From contig JABFQW010000051.1 of the NCBI GenBank assembly GCA_013141455.1, positions 1 through 36,979 of the forward strand: a DNA stretch of 36,979 nucleotides, written 5' to 3'. Every line of letters begins with the position of its first letter. Position 1 is the stretch's first letter. The stretch comes from Bacteroidales bacterium. Lineage in GTDB: Bacteria; Bacteroidota; Bacteroidia; Bacteroidales; F082. The notes under the pieces are model-generated. The model did not search any database. It was not told where the DNA came from and worked only from the letters and a program-made list of their open reading frames with translations. Made by a program: the position numbers and the translations under genes. Shown here in pieces: positions 1-7,860 of the stretch.

Positions 1-342
1 GTTTTACACTATCTAAAGCAAAAATAGGTAATAAAAAGCTCAATAATACAAATATATGGGAAGTTATTTACAAATTCATTGTTAATAACTTATATGAATT
101 GTTAGTTTATTTGTAACTATTCACCCGAATTAAAGCCACAGATTCACAGATTATTAGCTAAGGATTTAATGAATAGAAAGCAACAATTTAACTGATTTGA
201 AATTTTTCATTCCGACAAGTCGGAATGAAAAATTTTATTAAATCTGTGAATCTGTGGCATTTATAATCTTGAATTTAATAAATTAAGGGCTGAATAGTTA
301 CGTTTATTTTTCTAATCATGACGATTTACATTGTGTGTCTGC
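1..342. other. Non-coding spacer downstream of uvrB
   Basis: No credible gene is seen here. The stretch is strongly AT-rich and lies beyond the 3' end of uvrB, which is on the minus strand. Its main content is a nested inverted-repeat element at 113-301, described separately. The first 112 bases show only AT-rich sequence with short imperfect dyads. A plus-strand reading frame that starts near 331 only runs antisense into uvrB and is not a gene. Confidence 0.7.
113..301. repeat. Nested inverted-repeat element, about 189 bp
   Basis: Three inverted repeats are nested around one centre. The outermost is an 11-bp perfect pair (113-123 with 291-301, GTAACTATTCA). Inside is an 18-bp perfect pair (135-152 with 241-258, GCCACAGATTCACAGATT). 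In the middle is a 17-bp stem (200-216 with 219-235) with a 2-base loop, centred on ATTCCGACAAGTCGGAAT. The inner hairpin can serve as a terminator for uvrB, since T/A runs flank it on both sides. The whole has the shape of a small non-autonomous mobile element or a dispersed intergenic repeat. No transposase or coding sequence is inside. Confidence 0.8.
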
Positions 343-2379
343 TTACTTCGATTCAGATTTTTTAGAACCCAGAATTTTCTCCAATGCCAGAATCTCGTCC
401 CGGCAACGTGCAGCTTCAATAAAATCAAGCTCTTTCACAGCTTCTTCCATGGTTTTACGCGTTTTCTGAATCACTTTTTGCAAAGCATCAATGGTCATAT
501 ATTGTATGACGGGATCAGCAGCCAAAACGATTTTCTCGTCATTTTTGAACTGTTTGTTTTCCTTCCCGGAGTAGTCAACAACTGATGTTTGACCCATGAT
601 TGCCGAGGTTGATTTAATGATGGTTTTGGGAGTAATACCATGTTTTTCGTTGTATGCCATCTGTTTAACCCGCCGGCGCAAGGTTTCGTCAATCGTTTTC
701 TGCATCGAAAAAGTAATTTTATCGGCATACATGATTACTTTACTTTCCGAATTTCTGGCTGCCCTTCCTGCCGTTTGTGTCAACGAGCGTTCCGAACGCA
801 AAAAACCTTCTTTATCAGCATCGAGGATAGCAACTAAACTAACTTCCGGAAGATCAAGACCTTCACGTAAAAGGTTCACACCAACCAACACATCAAATTC
901 GCCCAGCCGTAAGCCTCTTAAAATTTCGACCCTGTCTAACGTATCCACGTCGGAGTGAATATACCTGCTTTTAATAGATAGCTTTTGCAGATATTTATCT
1001 AACTCTTCGGCCATTCGCTTGGTAAGTGTGGTCACGAGTACCCTGAATCCCGAGTTGACAGTTTTGGAAACTTCATCAAGCAAGTCATCGATCTGGTTCG
1101 AACTTGGCCTGACCTCAATTAACGGATCGAGCAAGCCCGTTGGACGAATCACCTGTTCCACATACACGCCATCCGTTTTTTGCAATTCGTAATCACCCGG
1201 TGTTGCACTCACAAAGAGGACATCCCCTGTAAGCGCCTCAAATTCATCAAACTTTAATGGTCTGTTGTCTAAAGCCGAAGGTAACCTGAATCCATATTCG
1301 ACCAATGTTTGTTTACGGGAACGGTCGCCACCATACATTGCCCTGAGTTGTGGGATGGTGACATGACTTTCGTCGATAACCGTGATATAATCATCCGGAA
1401 AAAAGTCGAGCAAACAGAATGGCCTTGAACCCGGATTTCGTCCGTCGAAATAACGCGAATAATTCTCAATACCACTACAATAGCCTAATTCGCGCATCAT
1501 CTCAATATCGTAGGTCACTCTGTCTTCGAGCCTTTTTGCTTCTTCGTATTTGCCAATTTCCTTGTTATAAGCGACCTGTTTAAACAGATCATTCTGAATT
1601 TCGATGACCGAACTCTTCATTTTCTCTTGTGAAGTGACAAAAATATTGGCAGGAAAGATGGTTAACCTGTCTAAGGATTCAAGCCTCCGGCCACCTACTG
1701 GTTCGAAACTTTCGAGAGATTCAATTTCATCTCCCCAAAACTGAATACGATAAGCAAAATCGGTATAAGCCGGGTAAACATCGAGGCTATCGCCTTTCAC
1801 CCTGAATTTACCTCGACTCAGTTCCAACTCAGTCCGGCTGTAAAGCGAATTCACCAAAGTCTGTAACAACAACTGCCTGCTTATCAACTGTCCTTTTTCG
1901 AGATGAATGACGTTGCTGTTGAAATCATCCGGATTTCCGATACCATAAATACAAGAGACGGATGAAACAACAATGATATCGCGTCTTCCGGAAAGTAGGG
2001 AAGAGGTCGTACTTAATCGTAATTTTTCAATTTCATCATTTATCGACAAATCTTTTTCGATATAGGTATTCGTTGTCGGAATAAAGGCTTCCGGCTGATA
2101 ATAGTCATAATAGGAAACGAAATATTCAACGGCATTTTCAGGAAAGAACTGTTTAAATTCTCCGTACAACTGGGCTGCCAGCGTTTTGTTATGACTAAGA
2201 ACGAGAGCCGGACGTTGTACCTGCTGCAACACATTGGCAACAGTGAAAGTTTTCCCGGAACCGGTTACACCAAGTAAAGTCTGAGCCGTGTCACTACGCT
2301 TAAGTCCTTCAACCAATTGTTTGATGGCTTCGGGTTGGTCACCGGTTGGTTTAAAATCGGATACTAATTTTAATTGCAT
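343..2379 (-). CDS. uvrB: Excinuclease ABC subunit UvrB
   Basis: This is the DNA damage-recognition helicase of nucleotide-excision repair, which works with UvrA and UvrC in the cytoplasm. The 678-residue length is normal for the family. The Walker A motif GVTGSGKT is at residues 37-44. The beta-hairpin region that clamps DNA follows, with YYDYYQPEAF at about 90-99. The helicase DESH box is at 336-339 and SATPGDYE at about 391-398. The C-terminal UVR coiled domain, which contacts UvrC, lies at about 640-670 (MEEAVKELDFIEAARCRDEI). The start MQLKLVSDFKPTGDQPEAI matches the family. It is the last gene of a minus-strand run after mutL and two rhomboid genes, with a 60-base gap from the preceding gene and no clear promoter of its own in that gap. 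All key residues are intact. Confidence 0.98.
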   Translation of the reverse strand: MQLKLVSDFKPTGDQPEAIKQLVEGLKRSDTAQTLLGVTGSGKTFTVANVLQQVQRPALVLSHNKTLAAQLYGEFKQFFPENAVEYFVSYYDYYQPEAFIPTTNTYIEKDLSINDEIEKLRLSTTSSLLSGRRDIIVVSSVSCIYGIGNPDDFNSNVIHLEKGQLISRQLLLQTLVNSLYSRTELELSRGKFRVKGDSLDVYPAYTDFAYRIQFWGDEIESLESFEPVGGRRLESLDRLTIFPANIFVTSQEKMKSSVIEIQNDLFKQVAYNKEIGKYEEAKRLEDRVTYDIEMMRELGYCSGIENYSRYFDGRNPGSRPFCLLDFFPDDYITVIDESHVTIPQLRAMYGGDRSRKQTLVEYGFRLPSALDNRPLKFDEFEALTGDVLFVSATPGDYELQKTDGVYVEQVIRPTGLLDPLIEVRPSSNQIDDLLDEVSKTVNSGFRVLVTTLTKRMAEELDKYLQKLSIKSRYIHSDVDTLDRVEILRGLRLGEFDVLVGVNLLREGLDLPEVSLVAILDADKEGFLRSERSLTQTAGRAARNSESKVIMYADKITFSMQKTIDETLRRRVKQMAYNEKHGITPKTIIKSTSAIMGQTSVVDYSGKENKQFKNDEKIVLAADPVIQYMTIDALQKVIQKTRKTMEEAVKELDFIEAARCRDEILALEKILGSKKSESK

Positions 2380-2439
2380 GAAATGATTTTGGTGTAAAAG
2401 TAATTGAATTACACTTTTAATCAGGTTTTGTGAAAGGCA

Positions 2440-3357
2440 TTATTTGTTTCTGTTACTCATCCTGAACAAAAACTCCTTTTCTTTGGAGGTAAGGCTGTTG
2501 TAGCCCGATTTTGAGATTTTATCAAGAATTTCGTCCACTTTTGCGGCATATTCATTTTTTTGTGCATTGTAGGCTTCGTCAGTCAGCGGTCGTTCAGTTT
2601 TACCAAAATCCTGACTTTTATATGAAACCTTTAATTTTTTTCTTTTGAAGACATTAAAAACCGAATAAATATCGAATTTATTTTTCAAAGAAAGTATATA
2701 AACAAAACCCCACAAAGCCCCCCCAAGATGCGCGATATGGCCTCCTGGATTGCTGCTTCGTATGCTGAAAACATCCAATACGAGGAATATCAGCGCAAGA
2801 TATTTAAGACGAACCGGTCCGATGAAAATCAAATGAACCGTGTATTGCGGGACATACGTAGCAATGGCAATCATAATTGCCAAAACTGATGCCGATGCAC
2901 CCAGGGCAATCGCATTCGGGTTTGCTTTTTCGAATACCGGGAAAAAATTAAAAGCCAGAATGAAAAATAAGGCTCCGAAAATACCACCAATAATGTATGT
3001 CTGAAACAACTGCTTTTCGGAAAGATATTGTAAAAATATTGTACCACCAGAATACAAAACCATCATATTGAATAAGATATGAAAAAAATCCTGATGTAGA
3101 AACATATAGGTAATAAGCGACCATGGCCTTTCGATCAAACTTCCGGGGTAAGAAGGAACGGCCAGCCATTGCGTTATAAAAGAGATGCCTTCCGATTCAG
3201 GCGCGTAACCGATTTGAAATAGCCAAAGCACCAGACCTGACAGTTGTATAAATACAAACACCAGAATATTTGCCAGAATAAGACGTGGAAGCATCGATTT
3301 CTGCTCAAAGAAATACCTGACCGAGTCGAAGAAATTATTTTGTCCGTAAGGGTTCAT
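2440..3357 (-). CDS. Rhomboid-family intramembrane serine protease with C-terminal tail domain
   Basis: This is a polytopic membrane protease that cleaves transmembrane helices. Residues about 25-220 form the rhomboid core, with the HQDFFHILFNM segment at about 88-98. The nucleophile is Ser155 in the GASA box (GASASVLA, 153-160). The general base is His210 in HIAHLGGALWG (207-217). The box reads GASA instead of the usual GxSG, but the Ser is kept. After the last membrane segment there is a cytosolic tail of about 80 residues, ending in a conserved-looking helical piece (DEILDKISKSGYNSLTSKEK). Bacteroidota rhomboids often carry such a tail (I recall it as DUF6576). The gene follows the second rhomboid gene by only 6 bases, so the two are surely co-transcribed. 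The substrate is unknown. Confidence 0.92.
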   Translation of the reverse strand: MNPYGQNNFFDSVRYFFEQKSMLPRLILANILVFVFIQLSGLVLWLFQIGYAPESEGISFITQWLAVPSYPGSLIERPWSLITYMFLHQDFFHILFNMMVLYSGGTIFLQYLSEKQLFQTYIIGGIFGALFFILAFNFFPVFEKANPNAIALGASASVLAIMIAIATYVPQYTVHLIFIGPVRLKYLALIFLVLDVFSIRSSNPGGHIAHLGGALWGFVYILSLKNKFDIYSVFNVFKRKKLKVSYKSQDFGKTERPLTDEAYNAQKNEYAAKVDEILDKISKSGYNSLTSKEKEFLFRMSNRNK

Positions 3358-3363
3358 TATTTA

Positions 3364-4215
3364 TCAGCGATTTAAGGTTCCCTTTTTCTTCCAGTAAAGA
3401 ATCAATAGAATACCAAATAACATGCCGCCAAGATGAGCAAAATGTGCAACATTGTCGCCCGAATTTCTCCATCCCTCAAATAATTCGAAGGCGCCATAGA
3501 GCATCACAAAATACTTCGCTTTCATGGGGATCGCGAAATAGATATAAATGATTGAATTCGGAAACATCATCCCAAAGGCAAGCAGGATACCAAACACAGC
3601 GCCTGAAGCGCCAACAACAACAGATTGGTTCAGATAAAATTCTTTATAATCCGCCACAAAATTGATTACCGATTGCATCGCAACTGCATCATCAGGATTG
3701 AAAGTCAGATGCTGTAAGTTCAATTTAAACTGTTGAAAATCGTTCCAAATCTGACCGGAGTATTCATTTAACTGAAAGGTATGCATCGAGGTAAACTTAG
3801 CAAGTGCATCCATGTCGTGGTTATTCATAAAAGCCTCTATCAATTCCAGGGTAGGCGACATTTGAAAATAAATCCAGATTGTGTAAACAATCCCGGCGCC
3901 AACACCGGTAACCATATAATACAATAAAAACCGTTTCGGACCCCACACATTTTCCAGCACATTACCAAACATCCACAAGGCGAACATATTGAACAATATA
4001 TGTGTGAAACCACCGTGCATAAACATATAGGTGATAAACTGAAAGGGCATAAAATCGGAAGAACCCATGAAATGAAGTCCAAATATTTTTGTGAGGTCAA
4101 GGTTAAATGTGCTTCCAAATGTTATTGTAGCCAGAAAAAGCAAGCCATTGATGATGAGCAGGTTCTTGACTATTAAGGGAAGCACCTGAAAACGTGTCGG
4201 TTGAAATTGATTCAT
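3364..4215 (-). CDS. Rhomboid-family intramembrane serine protease with large loop insertion
   Basis: This is a second rhomboid protease of 283 residues, upstream of the first. The catalytic residues are Ser204 in VVGASGAVFGI (canonical GASG, 202-205) and His261 in AHFAHLGGMLFG. The first catalytic-domain signature MFMHGGFTHILFNMFALW is at about 64-81. Between the third membrane segment (ends at about 118) and the catalytic Ser helix lies a hydrophilic insertion of about 80 residues, much longer than in classical GlpG. It probably forms an extra loop that could gate substrate access (inference). The gene starts 14 bases after mutL and ends 6 bases before the next rhomboid, consistent with one operon. 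The pair are diverged paralogues and not a recent duplication. Confidence 0.93.
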   Translation of the reverse strand: MNQFQPTRFQVLPLIVKNLLIINGLLFLATITFGSTFNLDLTKIFGLHFMGSSDFMPFQFITYMFMHGGFTHILFNMFALWMFGNVLENVWGPKRFLLYYMVTGVGAGIVYTIWIYFQMSPTLELIEAFMNNHDMDALAKFTSMHTFQLNEYSGQIWNDFQQFKLNLQHLTFNPDDAVAMQSVINFVADYKEFYLNQSVVVGASGAVFGILLAFGMMFPNSIIYIYFAIPMKAKYFVMLYGAFELFEGWRNSGDNVAHFAHLGGMLFGILLILYWKKKGTLNR

Positions 4216-4229
4216 TCGTTAGCTTATCT

Positions 4230-6053
4230 TTATTTGAATTTCGTTAATAACTCCTGTAATGTGATTATCGTAAATGTTTTACGACCATCGGGTGCAACCT
4301 CTGGCGTGTGACAGGCGAAAAGCTGATCAATCAGATGTCCCATCTCCAGATCACCCAAATGCTGACCTTGCCGAATTGCCGAATTGACAGCCATAACACG
4401 CGCCAAATTTACTTTTTTATCGAGTTGCAGATCGTGAAGGTTTCTTTTATAATTCTCAATAATGGATTCTATCAATTCAACCGGATCAGTTTTTAACCCT
4501 TCGGGAAGGCCGTTCACCACGAAGGTGCGTTGGTTTACAGCTTCGATATTAAATCCAAGTATCGTCAAATCAGATCTGATTTCATTTAATATTTCGGCAT
4601 CTGATGCGCCAAGTTGCATGGTATGAGGAAACAATTCCTGTTGCGAACCCGATTGCATTCGCTCGAGCTGTTTCAGGTAGGTTTCATACAAAACACGATA
4701 ATGAGCCAAATGTTGATCAATAAGCAGTATCCCGGATTTAACAACAGTAAGTATATACGTTTGTTGCAACTGAATCCGCTTTGATTGCTCAGGCAAATCC
4801 AGGTCATCATCGCCGGTTTTCATGGGAATTATGATACCGTTTGCCGGATTATCTTCATATAAAATCCGCCAGTTTGACTGATCTTTATTTGTCTGATTTT
4901 CGAAATGTTGTGAATCAGATTTCATCCCCCCCTCATTGCGAAATGGATTGAAATCAGGATTAAAACCAATGGTTGGAGGAGAGATAGGCCTACCTTGTCT
5001 GCTTATCTCACCAAAATCGATACCTGAACTGTCAGTTGAATCAAAATCAATACGAGGCGAAAGATTGTATTGACCGATGGTTTTGCGCACTGCCGCATGT
5101 ATTACAGCATAAACGAGTTTGGTATTCTGAAAATTTACTTCTGTTTTTGTTGGATGAATATTTACGTCAATTTCATTGGGATTGATGGTGATATTCAAAA
5201 AATAGGATGGAAAACTATCCTTTGGCAGCAGCTCCAGAAAGGCATTTTCGATGGCATGATGCAGGTAAGGATGCTTTATAAATCGCTGATTAACAAAAAA
5301 ATACTGTTCACCTCTTGTTTTGCGCGAAAACTCAGCTTTAATGATGTATCCATCAATTGAAACTGCCTCTGATTGTTGATTCACGGCCAGCAACCTTTCG
5401 TTATAGGCATTACCAAAAAGAGAAACGATGCGTTGCTTTAGATTACCGGCATACAAATGAAAAATCTCTTTATCATTATGAATCAGATTGAAAACAATTT
5501 CGGGATGGATCAGACTTACACGGTAAAACTCATCGAGTATATGCCGGTATTCGGCAGAATCCGATTTCAGAAAGTTCCTGCGTGCCGGCACATTAAAAAA
5601 CAGGTTCTTAATCGATATGTTTGATCCTGTGGTTGTTATCACGGCTTTTTGAGAAACGAAATTCGATCCTTCGATGATGATCTGGGTACCAATATCATCA
5701 ATACTTCTTTTCGTTTTCAGTTCGACCTGAGCGATTGCCGCAATACTTGCCAAGGCCTCACCTCTGAATCCCATCGTTTTGATCGCGAACAGATCGTCAG
5801 CTTTTTTGATTTTAGAGGTGGCGTGACGTTCAAAACTCATCCTCGCGTCGGTAACTGACATACCGCTACCATTGTCAATCACCTGAATAAGTGTCTTACC
5901 CGAATCCTTTATAACAATGTCAATTTGTTTTGAACCGGCATCAAGGGCATTTTCGAGAAGTTCCTTAACGGCTGAAGCCGGGCGTTGGATAACCTCACCT
6001 GCAGCTATCTGATTAGCAACTGAATCAGGCAATAATTTGATAATATCACTCAT
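4230..6053 (-). CDS. mutL: DNA mismatch repair protein MutL
   Basis: MutL is the ATP-dependent matchmaker that links MutS mismatch recognition to strand removal. The N-terminal GHKL ATPase motifs are intact: ENALDAG at 34-40, DNGSGM at 60-65 and GFRGEAL at 95-101, followed by the transducer domain to about 330. A variable linker of about 70-100 residues leads to the C-terminal dimerisation domain at about 425-607. A QQELFP segment at 471-476 resembles a sliding-clamp-binding motif. The site that should read DQHAxxExxxxE for nicking MutLs is DQHLAHYRVLYE (446-457), so the Ala and first Glu are replaced. The other metal-binding motif (CPHGRP) reads APDGRK. The protein therefore probably lacks endonuclease activity. 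It is the first gene of the mutL-rhomboid-rhomboid-uvrB run. Confidence 0.97.
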   Translation of the reverse strand: MSDIIKLLPDSVANQIAAGEVIQRPASAVKELLENALDAGSKQIDIVIKDSGKTLIQVIDNGSGMSVTDARMSFERHATSKIKKADDLFAIKTMGFRGEALASIAAIAQVELKTKRSIDDIGTQIIIEGSNFVSQKAVITTTGSNISIKNLFFNVPARRNFLKSDSAEYRHILDEFYRVSLIHPEIVFNLIHNDKEIFHLYAGNLKQRIVSLFGNAYNERLLAVNQQSEAVSIDGYIIKAEFSRKTRGEQYFFVNQRFIKHPYLHHAIENAFLELLPKDSFPSYFLNITINPNEIDVNIHPTKTEVNFQNTKLVYAVIHAAVRKTIGQYNLSPRIDFDSTDSSGIDFGEISRQGRPISPPTIGFNPDFNPFRNEGGMKSDSQHFENQTNKDQSNWRILYEDNPANGIIIPMKTGDDDLDLPEQSKRIQLQQTYILTVVKSGILLIDQHLAHYRVLYETYLKQLERMQSGSQQELFPHTMQLGASDAEILNEIRSDLTILGFNIEAVNQRTFVVNGLPEGLKTDPVELIESIIENYKRNLHDLQLDKKVNLARVMAVNSAIRQGQHLGDLEMGHLIDQLFACHTPEVAPDGRKTFTIITLQELLTKFK

Positions 6054-6252
6054 AAAAATCCAGTGCGGTTATTGATAAAAAAACACGAATCAGCTATTGC
6101 AAATTTCTGATATGATTTCATTCGTCCGGTCAAAAATCCAACAGGGATAAAGATTAATGGAAATAATTCTGAACTGTTTGATTTCGATTGTAAAAAAAAT
6201 AAAAAAATTGATAATCAATCTGTTAATGAGATTAATAACCGCATTAACCATG

Positions 6253-6281
6253 CAAAGATACCGATATTTTTTCAAAAGCAG
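6253..6281 (-). promoter_or_regulatory. Candidate promoter for the mutL operon
   Basis: On the minus strand, TATCTTTG (6253-6260) fits the Bacteroidota -7 box TAnnTTTG exactly. At the expected spacing the -33 position reads CTG and not TTG, so the match is only partial. Transcription would begin near 6246, leaving a leader of about 190 bases before mutL. It was called by eye only. Confidence 0.35.
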
Positions 6282-6304
6282 AACCCTCGTTCATGGGCAT
6301 TGTG

Positions 6305-6312
6305 TATATTTG
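6305..6312 (+). promoter_or_regulatory. Candidate -7 box upstream of the GroES-like gene
   Basis: TATATTTG fits the Bacteroidota TAnnTTTG -7 box and lies 18 bases before the GTG start, which implies a very short leader. No clear TTG is seen at the -33 position. It sits back to back with the candidate mutL promoter, so this 277-base spacer probably drives both directions. Confidence 0.3.
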
Positions 6313-6330
6313 ACGAACGAAAAATAAAAT

Positions 6331-6717
6331 GTGAGTAAATCGAAACTTCAACTGGAAAGCCTGATCGTTGTAGGTGACAGGGTTCTGATAAAGCCAAAAT
6401 CAAATCCGGATAAAACCGGAAGCGGATTGTTTCTGCCTTCGGGGTACAAGGAGAAGGAAGAGATTCAAAGTGGCTATGTGGTAAAGTGTGGCCCCGGTTA
6501 TCCGATACCCTTACCACAGGATAATGATACCGAGCCCTGGAAACAGGCTGATAATGAACAATCGCGCTATATGCCACTTCAGGCTAAAGTTGGGGATATG
6601 GCGATTTTTATGCAGAAAAGTGCCATCGAAATAATGTATCACAACGAAAAGTATTTCATCGTTCCCCACCAGGCCATTTTATTACTCGAGAGAGAAGAAG
6701 AAACGCCTGGTTATTAA
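6331..6717 (+). CDS. GroES-like co-chaperone family protein
   Basis: This 128-residue protein shares the chaperonin-10 fold but is longer than true GroES (about 90-97 residues). The N-terminal strand LIVVGDRVLIKPKS (about 10-23) and the segment DKTGSGLFLPSGYKEKE (about 27-43) correspond to the Cpn10 core and its mobile-loop region. The middle part (GYPIPLPQDNDTEPWK) is an insertion not found in GroES, and the end returns to KYFIVPHQAILLLERE. Such proteins occur in Bacteroidota beside a normal groES, so this is unlikely to be the main GroEL partner. The start is GTG: an ATG two bases upstream is out of frame and stops at once. It is 18 bases ahead of the ABC importer genes. Confidence 0.85.
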   Translation: MSKSKLQLESLIVVGDRVLIKPKSNPDKTGSGLFLPSGYKEKEEIQSGYVVKCGPGYPIPLPQDNDTEPWKQADNEQSRYMPLQAKVGDMAIFMQKSAIEIMYHNEKYFIVPHQAILLLEREEETPGY

Positions 6718-6735
6718 TTCGTGAATCGTAGTACT

Positions 6736-7860
6736 ATGAGTCGGATAAATTTAGTTATTTCTTTGTTAGTCAGTATTTTATTCGGATGTACTTCATCAGA
6801 AAAAAACGCGGCTACCGATGATAAGGATTCAATATCCGGCCCGTCCTATGCAGTTGGATTTCAGATATTTGAACAGAAATCAGTTCGTAAACTATTGATT
6901 CATAGTCCATGGAACGAAAATTCATTACTGAGTAGTTTCATAATTTGGCCCGATTCAATCCCATTGCCTGATAGTTTGAAATCATCGCAGGTCATCTTTA
7001 CACCTGTTAAACGGCTGATCACTTTGTCGTCAACACAATGGGCTGCTGCACTTAAACTTAATAATATTGGCGTGATTAAAGGCATTTCGGAAGCATCCTA
7101 TATTCAGAATACCCAAATACGTGATCGGTTAAAAGCGAATGAGTCCATTGAAGTTGCAGTAAATGGCACCTACAAACCGGAGTTAATCATTCAGATAAAT
7201 CCGGATTTGGTTTTGTATTCGCCCGATCCATCGGGAATTCCGGATGTATTATCCCGATCCGGTTCCACTTTATTAGCCTGGCCTGACTACTATGAAAATC
7301 ACCCGCTCGGGCGGGCCGAATGGATAAAAGTTATGGGATTGTTGTTGCAAAAAGAAGATGAAGCAAACAAGCTGTTCGATAGCATTACACATTCGTATAA
7401 CCATTTAAAAAAGCTTACCGTAACTATTGTGGAGCGACCTACCATTTTTGCTGACAAGGAATTTAGCGGTCAATGGTATGTTCCGGGTGGGAAAAGCTAT
7501 ATGGCTTGTCTGTTTCATGATTCAGGCGCCGATTATATCTGGGCAGATAATCCATCCACGGCCAGTTTTCCATTAGGCATCGAAACGATATTGAATCGCG
7601 CACATGAGGCAAATTACTGGCGGATAGCTCAGGCGGCCACCCGTGATTACGGTTATGACGACCTGAAAGGTGAAAATGAAATTTATGCATCATTTAAGGC
7701 GTTTCAGCAAAAAAAAATCATTTTTTGCAATACCTCACAAACGGCATATTTCGAAAGAAGTCAATTTGAACCTCAAATCGTTTTGTCTGATCTGATTTTT
7801 TTGATGCATCCCGGCTTGCTACCCAATTATCAACCCGTGTATTATCATTTTCTACAATGA
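6736..7860 (+). CDS. ABC transporter substrate-binding lipoprotein (BtuF/FecB/FhuD type)
   Basis: This is the periplasmic binding protein of a class II metal-chelate importer, 374 residues from the ATG at 6736. The signal peptide ends in a lipobox, LFGC, with the lipid-anchored Cys at residue 18. The body fits the periplasmic binding fold of helical-backbone importers: IGVIKGISEASYI (near residue 110), IIQINPDLVLYSPDPSG (about 155-171), then the second lobe with MHPGLLPNYQPVYYHF at the end. A GTG at 6721 would add five residues (MNRST); ATG gives a shorter, more typical signal peptide. The stop overlaps the permease start (ATGA), so they are translationally coupled. The substrate could be cobalamin, haem or a siderophore; the sequence alone does not decide it, and I saw no cobalamin riboswitch upstream. 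Confidence 0.9.
   Translation: MSRINLVISLLVSILFGCTSSEKNAATDDKDSISGPSYAVGFQIFEQKSVRKLLIHSPWNENSLLSSFIIWPDSIPLPDSLKSSQVIFTPVKRLITLSSTQWAAALKLNNIGVIKGISEASYIQNTQIRDRLKANESIEVAVNGTYKPELIIQINPDLVLYSPDPSGIPDVLSRSGSTLLAWPDYYENHPLGRAEWIKVMGLLLQKEDEANKLFDSITHSYNHLKKLTVTIVERPTIFADKEFSGQWYVPGGKSYMACLFHDSGADYIWADNPSTASFPLGIETILNRAHEANYWRIAQAATRDYGYDDLKGENEIYASFKAFQQKKIIFCNTSQTAYFERSQFEPQIVLSDLIFLMHPGLLPNYQPVYYHFLQ

Noticed and set aside
113-301. CRISPR-like array
   Set aside because: The repeats are inverted and nested, not direct with regular spacers.
331-958. Plus-strand frames of 84, 120 and 65 residues
   Set aside because: They run antisense to uvrB and have no recognisable protein features.
6090-6275. 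Minus-strand frame of 61 residues ahead of mutL
   Set aside because: AT-rich noise in the leader between the mutL promoter candidate and the mutL start; no family resemblance and no conserved pattern.
6054-6330. Cobalamin riboswitch ahead of the importer genes
   Set aside because: No B12-box-like sequence was recognised here or just before 6721.
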